From: Sclerurus mexicanus
Taxonomy: Eukaryota; Chordata; Aves; Passeriformes; Furnariidae
Assembly (NCBI GenBank): GCA_013396755.1
Contig: VWZF01002844.1
Location: 1,503,412-1,567,411 of the forward strand
Direction of reading: 5' to 3'
DNA length: 64,000 nt
The position numbers and the translations under genes were made by a program. The notes beneath the pieces are model-generated. The model was not told the DNA's origin. It made no database searches and saw nothing but the letters and a program-made list of their open reading frames with translations. Of the stretch, positions 48,101-62,800 are shown piece after piece (position 1 is the stretch's first letter; every line of letters begins with the position of its first letter).

Positions 48101-51100
48101 ATGGGCAGTTAGTTAAGCAATACCCTTTGAATGTGGGACGCTGTACTCTGATGTCTATAAAGCCATGACTATAAAGTCTGAATTTCTGATAAACTGATTA
48201 AACAGGATTTGAAAATTTAGATATTCACCTCAGATTTGTAGTGTTGGAATACCTGTCCTTCTATGGCCCCTTCACTCTTTTTGTTCCTTAGGTTAAATCG
48301 CCAGTCACTAGAGCAATGTCAGATCTGTGTGCTTTCATCATGACTCTGATTCTGGAGACATGGTAGCTGTAATGCAGAAGTCACAGCATCAGCACAGCCC
48401 TATCATGAGATCACTTTTCCTGGGTTCTTCATGTCACAATAGTGCAGGTTATTTTGTTAACCCTGTGGTGCTTTACTTGACTTGATTAAAGAAATTATTT
48501 AGTTAGCCTATTAACAGGCTTTTCAAGAAGGTATTTAATAATCTGTTCTGCTACGACTTTCTTGTTTTGGGCACATGTATCCATTCTAGGAACTTTTTGT
48601 TATTCATTTGATCCATTTACTTTTAAATATTTATGTACACACGCCTACTGAAAGCTACTCAATCTTGCATTCATGGATTTATTCTACCAGGACTCTCAAC
48701 CTAACGAGGACAGTCAAGAAAGGAGCTTAATATTGATGGTCTTTCTAATTGCACTGAATTCAAACTCCTAGATAACCTTTAGATAACCCTGTCTACTGTC
48801 TTTATTTTGAGCATCAAGTAATAAACCACAAATATTGTGAACATGTAGAAAGCAGATTAGCTTTTTACCCCTTTTTTCTTCTGAAAAAGGTAGAATTACG
48901 TGCATATACTTCCTTCTCCTAGTTTCTTTTCTCAAATGAGAAAGCTCTTTTTCTTTGGCACAATTAATACAACCAGCAATTCTCCCAGTGGTAAAGGGCA
49001 GCAGGATGAAAGAATCCAACCCTCACCCCTCCCCTGGAATCATAGCTTCATTAGTCTGAAAAGTACTTTGCAATCTATAAAGCTACAATACTACTTAAAA
49101 TATTAACGTATTAGACAGAAATAAAGTTTTTTGTTCATCTGCAGTTCAGACTTTGGAGTATTAAACACAGCAGTGTGCAAAATGTCTCTTTCTATTGCCA
49201 AATAAAGTTACCATGTCTTCTCCTGCAATGCAATTAGAATTAGCTAACTATAGCACACGTGCAATGTGCTACCCAAATGCTTTGCTACCCTTCCCTCTGG
49301 AAACTAGCTGACCATTATAAGGTTTCCCTGCTAGAAATGCGTAGCGTGTGTAGCAACACTCTCTGTGGTGCTAGTCATTTGTCATCCAGACCTCACACCT
49401 TATCAGATTCCATTATTATTTTTCCAATGAAATGAAAGATAAACGAAAAGTGGCTTGTGGCTTGTGGGAGCACCATGCACTGGGGTTTCACCTCACTATA
49501 ATGTTAAGATCACACTAGCACTGTACCTACACTTGGCGAGCTCACAAACATTTCTGTATCTACTAGTTTATGACAGTCATTATTGCCATCTGATAAGGCC
49601 CCTGACCTAATATCTGAAGCGGTGACAGTTCACTACATGACTGATATGTCCAATAGACGAGCTAGCAGAACTCCTACACAGTTACTTTAAATTCATGGAA
49701 CTATATAGGATAGAAGTCTATCAGTCTTATTTGAACTATTATGTATTCTACTTCCTACTGTGGAAAGAAAATGCAGAGCCATTGGTATGTGGATAGTCTT
49801 CTACAGTTAACGAGAACATAGTGTGAGGTTTTCTGACTGGTTTTGATTCCCTATTATAACAGCTGCTAGTCAAAAAATATTATGAAACTGCCATCCAGGA
49901 GAAGAATCCCACCAGTATCTGTGAGGGGATTCTGACAACAGTGAGGACAACAGATCTATAGATGGAGGTCTGATCTACTGAACCTCTGGCTACCTACTAC
50001 ACACCACCAGATAATGAACCTTAAAAAAGTAACCTTAAAAAAGGCAACAGCATTAACTGCAGACCCAGAATGATGTCAGGCTCTTAGTTCAGGGACTGGC
50101 AAGGTGGGCTTCAGATTATTTAAGAGCTGACAAGAACAAGCTGAAATTTGGCAAAGATTTGAGCGAGAAAAGCAGAAGAGGGAAGAAAATGGATACAAAA
50201 TATTCAGAATAGTGTGGTTTGGGGCAGGGGAAGGATGAGGGGTTTAAGTTTTTGGGGAATAATACTATTATACCTTTACCTTGCTTATTTTTACCAGAGA
50301 AACACTTGCACAATTTCAACTCTATTTAAAATAAATGCAGTTATCATTGTGTAACCAGAAGAAATTATTGCTGACTAGGAAGCAGTTCAGACTTAACACC
50401 TCTTCTCTATCATCTCAGGCTTCCTGTTTGTGAGCTGTTAACCGTAGCTGTGATATTACTGGATTTTGCTGCTCACTGATCACTAAGTTACCATGAAGAA
50501 CCTAACAGGTCAACAAATTGTCATAACTTGCACTCCTCAAAATGTCCTCTGATCTATCTGAGACCTTCAAAATCCAAAAAAGGTGCTCTGCAGAGAAGAA
50601 ACCCTCCACTTACTGCTTAATTTATATGAACCAAATTATTTGACCAAGATCTTAGAAAGATTAATACACTGAGGATAAGCCAAATATGTCAGAGCACAAT
50701 CTCTGTCACTTACTTGTCAAAGTTTCTTAAAGCGAATTTTGAGCCTCTGGTGCTTTTATATAGCCTGCTTACAACCTGGGAACACCTGCAGAGTACTAGA
50801 CTAATGACAAGTGTTTAAATTAAAAGAACTAAAGTTGTGTCCCTTCAATATGCCTTTGTTGCATTTATGTTCCTGTCTTCATCTCAAGACTCAGACCTTT
50901 TCCTATGCAGCTAGATCTTGAATCACTGATTCAGTTTTTGCTTTGATGAGACTCTCATCTTGCTCAGCAGGCCTTGTTAAGTAATGGCCCTGACTTTGGT
51001 GCAGTCTCTGTGGAATATCAAGCTTTCTTGTGCTGGATGAAAACCTACTGTAATCCCTTTGGGAAGTCATTTATGCCATACTGTGTTCACAAAACCTGCA

Positions 51101-51648
51101 ATATTTCAAAGAAGCATTAAAAAGTTGAGAGCGGTAAAAGAAAAAACATTTGAATCAACACCTTTTTATCTCCCTTAAGTCACAGTAAGCATATAGTTTT
51201 GCTAAAATCTTACAGTGGGTTTGATATTTCAGCCTGAAAAATAAAAGAGATAACCTTTGGACTTCCCCTTAACTGTATGTCTCTTATGGCACGCCTGGCC
51301 CACGCAGTTAACCATTCAAGTTGCTATGACTAAGTTGAAAATGATCCCCTGAACCGGTTTTTTCCCAAGTTTTTTTCTTCTGATTCCATATTGAGGCAGG
51401 ACTCAAATGCAAACCAATACTCAGCCCCTGGGCCTTGGCTTCTGCAGGAAGGGGCAGTAATTGAACTGGAGAGGAGCCACAAAATGATCTGAAGAAACCC
51501 TTGATTTGGACAATCAAGGTATTTCTACCACCTCTCCTTCCACAATATTCACTGTGAAAGGCACTAGGTCTTCAGAGAAGGGTAAAACAATCTGTTCCAA
51601 ACAATCGTATGCATGGCAGATTTCTTCTCTGCTAGAGACACATGCACT
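45154..51648. other. Unique non-coding DNA, 45.2-51.6 kb
   Basis: No gene is supportable. A frame at 45520-45798 looks like a secreted peptide at first sight but lacks an ATG at its start. Small tandem items occur at 49450-49467 (GTGGCTT units) and 50021-50050 (AACCTTAAAAAAG twice). There is no transposon I can name. Confidence 0.5.
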
Positions 51649-51672
51649 CACATACATACACACACACATACA
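51649..51672. repeat. CA/CATA-rich microsatellite
   Basis: CATA units grade into CACA units over 24 bases. It is short, imperfect and probably variable. Confidence 0.75.
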
Positions 51673-52693
51673 GCCTTCAAAGGTGAATCTGAGAACAAAA
51701 AATATCTAGTCTTACATTTCCTTTGGTTAGACCCAGCTAAGTTGCAGCACACTTGCTTCGATAGGCTTCTCTGATACATTTCCAGGACACAAACACCTTC
51801 TCTTGTCCCCTGATGGGAATGAGCCTGTTCAAATATGAGGACTTTAGACCACCAGGACAACAGCTAGTTCCCCAACTTCCTCAGTACTCTCTCTCCTTCC
51901 ATAATGGCCAGTAGTTTAGATTCTCCCCTCCATCCTCACTCTAGATTCACTCTTTGGAGAGGTACAATTGCTGAAAGGAGTTAGACTCCTAGAACTAAAA
52001 GAATTCCTCCCTTAAAGAGCATCAGAGAAAAATATGTGCTTGAAGGTTACAACTGGTCTCATCATAAATTATCTATATTTGATCAAATGATGCCTAATAC
52101 CAGAAATACTTATTTCTCTACTGTTTGATACTGTTTCCAACTCAGAGGTAGCTGTCAGAACTTAAATTTAAAAAAAAATGTAACTGAAGTTTCCCATACA
52201 ATTTGCTCGTCAGTTTTATTGCAGTAGCTAAAAGAGAACTCTAGGCAAAGTGAAAACAACACAACATAATTTCCCAAACAATTCTTGAGCACTGGGTCTT
52301 CAGAGATCCTCCAAGACATCTGCTGTTCATATTTTTTTCGTCTCCAGAGAGGCATCTAGCTGTTATTTCTATAAATTAGGCCATTTATTCTTTAGTTAAT
52401 TTCCTTCCCCCTTACCTAGCCTGAAAATTTGGATTTTTCTTCTACATTACATGCTCCTCTCTCCCACCCTAATCCCATGAGCAGCAGTTCCTTCATCATT
52501 TCATGACTTTTCTATCTAGAACACTGTCTTCTCTCTTCAGTTTCTGGGGCATTTCATTATTATCAGCTTCAACCTTATGCAGAGAAGAAAAACACCAGTA
52601 CTCCTTCCTCCTTCCCTCTTCTATCTTCCCATGTCTGCTCTGTTTTCCTGTGAGCAGGAGCTCCCTCTGTTAAAAGACTTTAATTAGGAAGAG

Positions 52694-52705
52694 AGTTTCA
52701 GTTTC
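52694..52705 (+). promoter_or_regulatory. Perfect ISRE/IRF-type motif
   Basis: AGTTTCAGTTTC is an exact match to the interferon-stimulated response element core (AGTTTCNNTTTC), or GAAACTGAAACT on the minus strand. A further half-site in the opposite direction, AAGTGAAAC, follows within ten bases. A single 12-base motif may be chance. No gene is near enough in this window to link it to. Confidence 0.35.
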
Positions 52706-55700
52706 AAGCAAGTGAAACTACCTCTGCCTTAAGTAGTTTAGTAATGTAAGCAGATGTGTCCTGACTGATGCTATGAAGTACAACACACAGATCTACTCCT
52801 ATGTAATCCATGGACCACTATGGAATATATTGCACATTTTTCCTCCACAGGTTTTAACAGATGGTTAACATGGAGATTGCCATTAAACGATTCAAGTACA
52901 CAACCACCTGTCTGATCACCTTACTCTTTAGAATTACACTCAGACATGATCATGATAGTAAAACAAAGTGATGTTCAAACACACACATTCCCAGAAACCA
53001 AACATTTTAAGTGAAAAAGACGAGTTGGTTTATTCCCTGGAAAAGGATAATTTGACCAATACCATTGCAGAAACATAGACAGTAACACACTTGTGACCAA
53101 TTGGAACTATCTTTACATCATCTGAAGAAGACTCCTAAACAAAAGAAGCAAGTTTCTGACTACAAAGCTTTCACCTGCAGAGCAGTGTGTTCTGCTGCAC
53201 AGGATCAAAGCAGGAGCTGAAACAATAAAACACCCACTCCAGAGGTCTGTCTCACTCTTTCCAACTCAGAGGAGTCCCTAGAAAAAATGAATGTGGGCAA
53301 ACTACTAGTTTTGATTACAAGTTTTATTCAACACTCAATGCTACAGTGAAGATGTAATAAATCATGTGAAAGAAATGAAGTTCCCAGAGCCATCATGCTG
53401 AAGCATATTGTTAGATGTGATTCTGAAAAATGTTTGACAGTGCATATCAACTTACTGCAACATTAGGTTCTCCAACCTGTTATATTTCCTTAGGTCTGGT
53501 TTCTTGGAAGCAAATTATGGTAGGAATACAAGTCTCTTTTCATATTATTCTGAAATAACATAGTATATCTCTGCAATTGTAAAAAAAAAAAAAGGCAAAA
53601 AAATACTAGGAATTTCTTCAGATGAGCACTTACTCTAAAATCAGGAATAAATTCTAGTGTTAGGCTAGCTCTGCTGCTGGAGGCAAACCTAAACATTGGG
53701 ATGGTTCTCAAAATAGTTAGAATCCTTTTGATATCACTCCCATGTCCAAGCATAGTAATAAGGAACACATTTCTTGGCCAACTCTTTTAGGCCACACCAC
53801 TGGTGTCCTCAGGATGAAGGCTTTATGTCCTGCTGCACAGTATGCAGCTCCTCCTATATCATACCACAACATAAAATCAGCCTTCACATACAAACAGAAC
53901 ACACAGTACAGATTACTGTATCACACAAAACTATATAAATTATCAAAATAAAATCTATCACTAAGGATACACTGAAAAATTAATCCAAATCAAAGCAAGC
54001 TCTAACAAATATATCTAGACAACAAACACAAGTGTTACCACAACATTTCTTCAGCTACTTACCCAATTTTTGTGTATTTTTATACTTTGTACATTGATCA
54101 ATGACTTATGGCCAAATGTTATATTTCAGATGTAATTTGGTTCTCTTTATCACTGTTAACAGATGGAGGATGAAAAAGGAAAACAGAATTATTAGCCTAC
54201 CATTAGAGTACTTATGTATACGGAACACTCAAATAGTTCCTCTGTGAAAATATATATACTTCATTACCTGCAAATACTGTTGCGCTTGTTCTTCCGCTAG
54301 TGACAGATTATGATGATCTCGACCATAATCTGACTTGCCGTGAATAGCCTCACCACAACTGCACTCATTCTATATCCTCTGTATCAAATGCTTTCTTACT
54401 TACTAGAAAACACAAGGTACCTACAAGACAACAATGTAAAAAACTAAAACAGATAACAGTTCTAGCCTGAATATACAATATACTCGATGCTGTAAAGTGT
54501 TTTACACTGAAAATCTTGGCTCAGACAAAACATCAGAAACTCTTCCAGATAATAACAGGTCACCATTCATGCAAATAAGGATAATAAATAGATATTACTG
54601 AAAAATACTGATGGCAGGCTCAAACTTCTTTCTAGGAGAGATGATACACTATTTTTTGTAGAATGAGAGTCAATGAAGATTTAAGGAGATAGCAAGGCAT
54701 TTTACTAGGTTAACTGCATTAAAGACCTCTATTCTCCCATATCCCAGTTTGCTTTTTCCAAGATGCTGTGACAAAGTAGCAGGACAGACTCATGGCTCAG
54801 CTCCAACAGCAAGATCAATCAAATTCTGTTCAGAAAGAAATGGGAGTATGACCCTAGCACATACATTAGAACTGCTTTTAATATGTTTTGCTCGGGGTTG
54901 GGAAAGGCAAGGCAGAAAGGAAATCTATTCCTGTCTCAAATATCGGTTTTCTAATTTATTAGCTAGGTGTAGTTCTCAACAGCCGGGCTAAATTTTGCAT
55001 TAGCATTTCTTTCAGATTGTCAGTTCAGGAACACATTTTAAAAGAAATATTACCTATTCAGGTTATTTCTAAGTGAAAGAGTGCTTTCACATAGCTTTTG
55101 TCATGAAGAAAAAACAACCCAAAGTGATTTTTGTAAGCCCACAAGCTGCAGGAAGTCAGTTCTTAATATATGCTATTCCCCTGGGAACTCAGGGGCTGAA
55201 GAAGAGAATCTGAAACAGTTTAGATCTCTTGCCTGAAGAGAGTTCCTGAGCAAGGAAGTCACTACTTTTCAGTGAATGTTTAAAAAAATACATTAGGTTC
55301 TATGCTGTTGGTGCTATTATTATACATGATGGGATTTCCCATCTCAGCACGTAGTTTATTATTACTATTTATATGGTCATAGTGTAACACTTAACTGAAT
55401 AATAAATATTCATATTCTGACAGAATATTCTTGAAATTACAACAGTTTACACGTAGCCTTCAAATTCTGGCAATGTGGAGAAGAACACATTCTGGCAAGA
55501 AAGTGTTCTCTTCCAGTTTCATTTTTATTAGCAAAGATCATAAAACATCTTGCTCATTAAAATCTGAATAACTTCCACTGGGAATGCACTCTTCTGAAAG
55601 TATTTTCCTACAGCTGGTGGCAAGACAAATCTGCTGGCTAACCAGAGCACTAATAGGACATTATGAAACCCACAATACAGCAAGAAGACAGTTGCATAAT

Positions 55701-55959
55701 CAAAACAATGATTACCAGCTCTGCTAAAAAATGGTAAGGGCTTAAGAACAACTGAGTAGAATGTAACAAACAGAAGAAGCCATTATTGTCAGTGCGAGGT
55801 CCTGAATTAAACTTTTTTACATTGTATTATTGCTTTCATTGCAAGGAGGCTAAGAATAGACCCATGACAAAGGCAGAAGTATATAAATGAGACTATAAAT
55901 CACAAAGATAAGAAAGTCCATCATTAACTGCAGCACAAGACTCCAATGTGGATTACCAT
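52706..55959. other. Unique non-coding DNA, 52.7-56.0 kb
   Basis: No gene or named repeat. There is a 13-base A run at 53581-53593. A patch at 53228-53275 faintly resembles a CR1 tail but is too short and diverged to call. Confidence 0.5.
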
Positions 55960-56490
55960 GTCTTAGTTCTCAGTGTCACTTCTCAAACCCAGCCTTATGA
56001 CAGATGTCTAGTCTAAGAGGTCCATGGTACCTCTATCTCAGGGCTACCAGTGCAATGATAGGCCTTACTTGCTCTGATCTGCCTCACCTGGGACCCCCTA
56101 CGTACAACTTCCACCCAAGAGCCTGATCCCAAGCCATGGCCATTTGTTCCCTACCCAAGCAACCCGTAGGAGCACCGGTCTCCAACAGTATTGCAATGAT
56201 GCCTCTGCCCAGCCATGGATCTCATGAATCCTGACCTGGTCTGGTCACCACTGTCACCACTGAAATTTCAGGCAATCACCTAGTTTCAAGTTAACCTGTT
56301 ACCTCAGGCCAGTCCAGCTACCTCAGTCATTCAGATGATCCAGGGAGTTAAGGCTGATGCTTAGAGGATAGTCTGGCATTGTTGTGGCCCTCTGCAGGTG
56401 GGACGTTCATACAATACTAGATATCTTCCTCAGGCAGCTCCTCCTGTGTCTAGCCTCAGCAATATGGATACGGTGATTAATATCCTAGGT
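55960..56490. other. Unclassified higher-GC block
   Basis: About 530 bases stand out from the AT-rich background by a clearly higher GC share and by many short C-rich words (GGGACCCCCTACG, GGTCACCACTGTCACC, CAGGCAGCTCCTCCTG). It has no long open frame and does not match the CR1, LTR or SINE consensus that I know. Related composition reappears at 56640-56810 after an AT-rich gap. It could be a decayed insertion of an unrecognised element or a remnant of a gene-derived sequence. Confidence 0.3.
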
Positions 56491-56810
56491 GGAGAACCTA
56501 GCCTTTTCCTCCAAAGACACATCTAAGTAGTTTGTGCTGAAAGATAGATTAAATTATAAATCAGCAAGACATTTATAAATAGTCATTAGAAATGGGGTTT
56601 GCATGCAGTTAAGATAATCAATAGCAATGAATTATGCCTGTGCTGTGTGATCACCAAGGACCACAGCAAGAGCTGAGCAGAGCAGTGGCTCAGGAATCTC
56701 ATCACATCCAGATGAAGGTGCTACTGCAATGACCTGCGGTGGAGCTTCCCATTACCATCTAGCCAGCAACCAGCCGTTCAATAGATTTGACTCCCCCCGA
56801 GATCTATGTT

Positions 56811-59800
56811 AAGATCCCAGTAAATACGTTTGTCTTTCTAAAAAACACTATGACTCTCTGTAAAAACTGCATGAAGAAAAAGAAAAATATTTTTACCTAG
56901 AAACATACACTGGAGCAACATTGATTTGAATAGGTGTAGCAGCACTTCCATATAATCACTAGTTTGCTATACTGGCCTATCCTGTACTTTGGCTATTTCA
57001 GTTAGTTCAGACCAAAAGGTGTGAAAGTAGATATAAATTAAAATTTCTGTCCTGTTACTGAGATATGGCACACCAGAAACATGTGGGTTACCCCACCACT
57101 CCTATTTGCAGCAAAATTTCAGGCAGCTCCATCTCACTGGTATCTAGCTCCACACACACACACAAAAAAACCCCCTTGCACTTTGGTGTAAATTATTCAC
57201 AATTTCAACCTAAAACAGCACTGGAAAATCAAAGTTCTGCATATAGTCTGTCAGTAAACCCCATCTCTCACACTTAATAGTAAGATGTACTGCATAGTTT
57301 TTAAGTCTTATTTATTTATGTCAAAGGACCACCAATGGTCTCCAATGGGCAGGGGGGGCAACAAACTGGCATTTTTACACTACACTGAAATTTTTTACAT
57401 TAAAATTCCTTACAAATCAGCATTAAATTAAAAACTTCATTCATTATCTATTATTGTGATTTATATATATAAAGCTTATAAAGAGGTACTAAAGAAAATC
57501 ACATTATCTATAACCTTACTGAAAGCGTATGAACATTCTTAAGAATCTGTCAACTCTCTAAGAAAATGTAGGTTTTCTTGGAAGCAGAATAAAGATTCTG
57601 TTCAAAGTACTTCTATGAGCAAATGACTGGAGACTACTTTAATAAACCCGATAGGCTGATGGATTAAAAACCAATGCCATATTTTTCAACTGGAAACAAC
57701 CTGAAGTTAAAAGACCCTTTTTACATCATACTGAACATTATTACACTGTAAATCTAGAAGTAAATAATGGAGCTGCACAAGCAAGGACTGGGGAACAGAA
57801 AATTGATTGAATGCATTATTGTAAGTAATTTGGTGATTCTGTGGTTGGTTTTGTCATCTGGAATGATGGAATTGGGTAATCAAATTTAGTGCTATATTGT
57901 GGCTTGTGACAACAACGTACAATTGTATGCTTAACAAGCTCCCTCTTGAAACCCATTTACCTCTCCTTGTTTTCACAGTTCTAACAGTTAGAAATATTAT
58001 TTTCAGCCAGGAATAAACCACTGTGTATGAGGTTTGTATTAATCTTGTCCTTTGAACTTCTTCATTCCTGCTATTTAGCCTCATAAGACCATACATAATC
58101 AGCAATCAAACATCATTTTACTGAACAAGTCAAACGTTTACATTGTTCAGCTGCACTGTTCTGGCGAAGCTGTAACACCTTCAGAATATAAATCTCCAAA
58201 TCACCTTCCTTGTGTCTTCAAACTAGGTGGCATAACCATATATCAGCTCATTTCTTCTCCCAGTTCTGTCAACATTTTATTAAAGCATTCTTCTGCTGCA
58301 GGCTTTTTGACAGAAATGGGTTAGATAACACATAAGCATCATATGCACCGGTCTGAAGCCATCTCAACTGCAGCCAAAATGGCTTGTATAACAATAGCTT
58401 TTGGGTTGGTTTTTTTTTCCTAGAAAGTAAAATCTCCACCCTCTCTATGACTTTTAGTAGCTCTTCTTTGCCTCTCTTCCATCTTCATCTTTGAAGAGTT
58501 TCGGCTGAGTCTCATCCCACCCTGTATGGTATCATAAGCTCTGCCTGCTGGTGGCAAATTTGCAATTTTATGCACGAGGGAAGGAGTGGCTAGTCTCTTG
58601 ACCTGTCTGTGTGCTTATGCTTCACAGCTGGTTTTTTTTTTTTATTTTATTTCTCTTAGCTATTCTTCAGCAGCACAACCTTCTAATTGAATTGAGCAGG
58701 TATTCATTCAGTATTAAGATCATATCACATTGCCAGTGAACAACAGGCCCAGTTATCCATACTCTGTACTTGGCAGTTAAAGTACTGCAAGTTTTAATGT
58801 TCTTTGTAAAGTGTTTTACCTTTTGAGCTACTTTAATCTCAGACTTTTTTTTGATAAATGGGCTGAGTTTTCAGTATTCCACTTTTCTTTCTTAACCAGC
58901 TCTTTGCTGACTCCTAATTCTATTTTCCCCAGTTCTGCAGCCCTCTCCTTCATCATCCCTTCCACCTCCATCCCAGTCCTTCTTCTGCTTGGGGTGAAAG
59001 TCAGTTTTAGAACTTTGAAGTACATGCCTCTCAGACATCAAATTTCTTGAGCTGTGCTATCAGCATGACCTCATTAAATAATTCCCTTAAAATTCTCAAA
59101 ATGTGGTTTTTTAAATAAATCAGTTGAAGTGAAAGTTAAGTTGAACTGATGTGAGACCCCTTAATTTAACAGGCTTGATTTTTTTTAATTATTTTTTCAG
59201 TACTTAAAAAACCCAAACATTACAGTTTTTCCATTCAGTAATTATTTAGTAAAAAGATCAGACTGCTATCACATCCAGGAATAACTGAACTTCATGCTGA
59301 CCTTAACACATTAGCTGAGAAAATTACAAGCCAAAAAGTGACCAGACTTTTTCAGTAAAAAAGTAAAATTCTTTTAAGCTAACAACCTAATTATGCAGTA
59401 GAGACAGCAAGAGTAAAAAGTCATATCAGATATGACTTGCTATAGTTAGAAGGTGTTGCAAAAGACCTTAGATAAAGATAGGATGAAACTAAGAGTCTAA
59501 AAAAGAAACTAAATCTTTAAAACTAAAAGTATTTTAGATTTCAAAGAACGCTGATAGTAAAATTACTTACACAGGCAGAAATCTTACCTAATTTATCCTT
59601 ACTGGCAAATGAGTTTCAAGAAACCAATCATGTATGACTGCACCATCTTCTCTTTTCATAAAGTAAAAAAATATTGAACAGTAATTCATTACTGAAGTTG
59701 TTTCTTCAAGCAATTGACTATTTTATTTTATACCAAATACTATAGTTCTCAATGAGGTTTTCATTATAGTTATGGGAAACCTTAACTTCACACACTGATA

Positions 59801-62800
59801 CCATTAGCAGAAAAATTTCTCACAGCATCTTTCTGAAAGTCTCTATTCATAATAAAACTTGGTCCTAGGAATATGTAGAATATCCTGTACATTCTATATA
59901 GGAATTTCCTTTAAAAACCAAATCAAAATTAAAAAAAAAATCAAACCCTTAAAATACAACTCTACACAAAAACCAAAGGGAATTCACAATAAGTCTGTTC
60001 CACCATTAAGATGAATTCATTAAGAAACTACCACAGTACTAACCAACAACCAGCACTTACATTCCAGACAAGTATTTCTCACTTCTATAAAATATCTTGT
60101 TTCCACAAGCTCTGCAACTATCAGACGCTGTTTGGAAAACACTGATACCAGTCAACAGGACTCCCATTAAAAGGTGAGGAGATTTCATCATAAAATTCCT
60201 GGGATAACTAGTGGAATGAGCATCTTTGAATCACTGCAGCCCATTGACAGCTTTAGGACTAGAGGGTTCCACACGTCACTCAAGTCTTCATTTCAAAAAA
60301 ACGTTTTCCTCAGTATACTGTCCCAAGTCTATGACAGTTCTAATTGTTGTTGCAGAAAGGAAAATTATGATATATTTTCTTTTGCCTTTATTGCTTGCCT
60401 CACTTTCTGTTTTGACAGCTTCTCCTCCTCTGTTTGCAGTATATCTGTCTCTTCCTCTATTCTTAGTTTCTTCTTCAGCTTTGTCATCATGGCCATGTAT
60501 TTCCACACACTACACTCCCAGTTCAAAAATCTGTATCTTATGATCTTTTCCATTGGATACAGCTACAAATATTTGATAGGTACCCAAAACTTCACTCTGT
60601 TTCATCCTACCCTATAAACCACAGTAACATTTCAGTTGCATTTTAGGCCTTCATCCTCTCCTTCATGTAAAAAATAAAGCTTTTGTGAGGTATAATAACA
60701 AATATGTCCCGTAGTTTTGGCATCCAAAAATTTAAGACAACTTTCTTCAAACAAAGCATCCAAAATAGACTGCTGCCTTCTCTCATTTTGCCTTCTCATT
60801 TCAAGCCACATTTTTTTGCTGCCATCAAAAGTAACTTCACACCACAATATTCCAAGTAATCTTATATGGATTCCTGCTAGTATGCTGAGGATCAAAATGC
60901 CCAAAAATTATTTTTAATCAGGACATAGAGGATCCCATTAGTATCCTATTTATCAGGCTTAGATACTGAAAATTCATACTGCTAGTACTGCTCATATTAA
61001 TTTATGTAGAATAAAGGTTTGGCAGCCAATGGATCAATCTGTTTAACTGCCAAAGTACACAATATCCTAATCTGTTAGCATGTGGAGTATTAAAATACCT
61101 ATAAATTTTCTACTTTTCTATAGAAAATCATTCCTGCAAAACTTTTTCTGGATTTTCCAGACCAAAATACAGGAAAAAGAAATTAACATGTAGATTATAA
61201 TGTCCTTGGGAGAGCCCTGTTGCTTGCACAGTACCAGTCATTAGTGTTTTTAAGGATGTTCGACTTTGGACATTTGGGTAAGTTTACCGGTGTAGGGAGT
61301 TGAACCTGGCAAGATGTTAGGCACCCAGCAAACAACTCTGTCATGATAGCACTCTGTTGTCTCTACTCATCTATAAGGAAAGGTAAGAAAAAGTAAAGAA
61401 GAAGAGCAATGAATTAACCAAAATCATGTTATGAGCCTGGAATACATTCAAAATGGTCCAAGTCCCTTCCCAATGCTCTCTTCCCAACTTAACATCATAT
61501 CTGGTGTGAAAAATTTCCAATTAAACTGAACATCAGGTCAAGATTACAGTGAAAAGCTCTCATAAATTAAACATATCATCAACCAAAGTAAAAATACTAC
61601 CGCTTTAGCCAATTTGGGCTAGCTATTTCACCACAGTTTCATGTTTATAAAGTACCTCTCAGTTTTTGAAGCTCTGATGAGCATGAGCCAATATTGCACT
61701 AAAGGATGCCCAATTAAGTTGCTAAATTTAAGATCTCCCTAACCCTATACTTGCAGGTTAACCCGAAAGCTTTACAATCTGTTTAGATGAGACTTGTCTC
61801 AGAAATCTATTTTTATAAAAGGTTTTTCAGCTTTTAGTATCTTGCAGCCTTTTATCTACCCAACTTGTTTCTATCCTGGTAATTTAATGAAATTGCTCAT
61901 GTATAGTTCGTAGCAATATTCATTAGACTTGCAAATTTTTCTAAAGCCATGCAAGAAGCAAGTCCAATTTTTCCACATAAAGATGGATAAGTTGCTTTAA
62001 GAAAAGTAAAGTAATATTAAGCAAGAACAGACACAAACAATGGAAACTATAAAAATTAAATACAGCTGCAAAAAAAACAAAAAACTTCATAAATTAGCTG
62101 AACATACCTTTAAAATACCAGCAGATTTCCAGTGAGTTTTAAAAACCTTTCTTTCAGCTAGTTTTAAGAATTTTAGATACAGTCCATAAGACTTTGCCAG
62201 TTTTTCATGCTACTCTTTTACATTCAAAACTCCCATCATTATGTCCTACCCTTAGACTAATATATTGTCTTTTTAAAATTTCCTTCTGTTATTGAACAAT
62301 AACAAGAATCAGACCTCCATTAATTATCAAGGGTTAATTAGGTTAGTCATGTGCAGAACAAAGAAATAGGAGACTAGTTTGTCAAATAAAACCATTTTTA
62401 TTTGTATAATACTCTATATAACGTCCTTTATTAACAAAACCTGTTACTCTGGCATGACGTTGGCTTGAATGTCACAGCTGATGTTATAAAAGTCTATTAG
62501 TTATCCTAACTTGATCCCAGAATCTTTATGCAGCTATTAATAGTTGGCAATTAAACCCCAAGGACTTCCTCGATTATGTTCCTCTTGCCACGACCTTTCT
62601 GAGAGTGAGGTACCATTAGGAAAATAGATATATTCAGCTGAAGACTTAGCTAATAGAGGAACAGAAAGAACAAGGATGATGAAAAGCTTCTAAGAAGTAA
62701 CATGCAGTTTCAAGCTTATCTTGAGTTATTATTTCTTATTACTTTCAACAAAATTATGACCTTCACAGTTTAACAGAATGCAGTGGCAAAACTTCTTGCA

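Noticed and set aside
53228..53275. Possible CR1 tail (CTCCAGAGGTCTGTCT ... TTTCCAACTCAG)
   Set aside because: There are only two short matching words with insertions between them. No upstream CR1 text and no terminal ATTCTATG repeat are seen.
60174..60904. Overlapping 147-codon plus frame and three minus-strand frames, one Lys/Glu-rich, resembling a frameshifted retrocopy
   Set aside because: The longest plus and minus frames start at GTG and TTG respectively. I found no recognisable domain, no poly-A tail and no target duplication, and the Lys/Glu richness follows from purine-rich DNA.
61283..61352. Minus-strand A-box/B-box pair (TGACAGAGTTGT ... GGTTCAACTCC) resembling a tRNA or old SINE
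   Set aside because: The box spacing is short, the T-arm and acceptor stems do not pair, and no SINE tail follows. It is probably chance.
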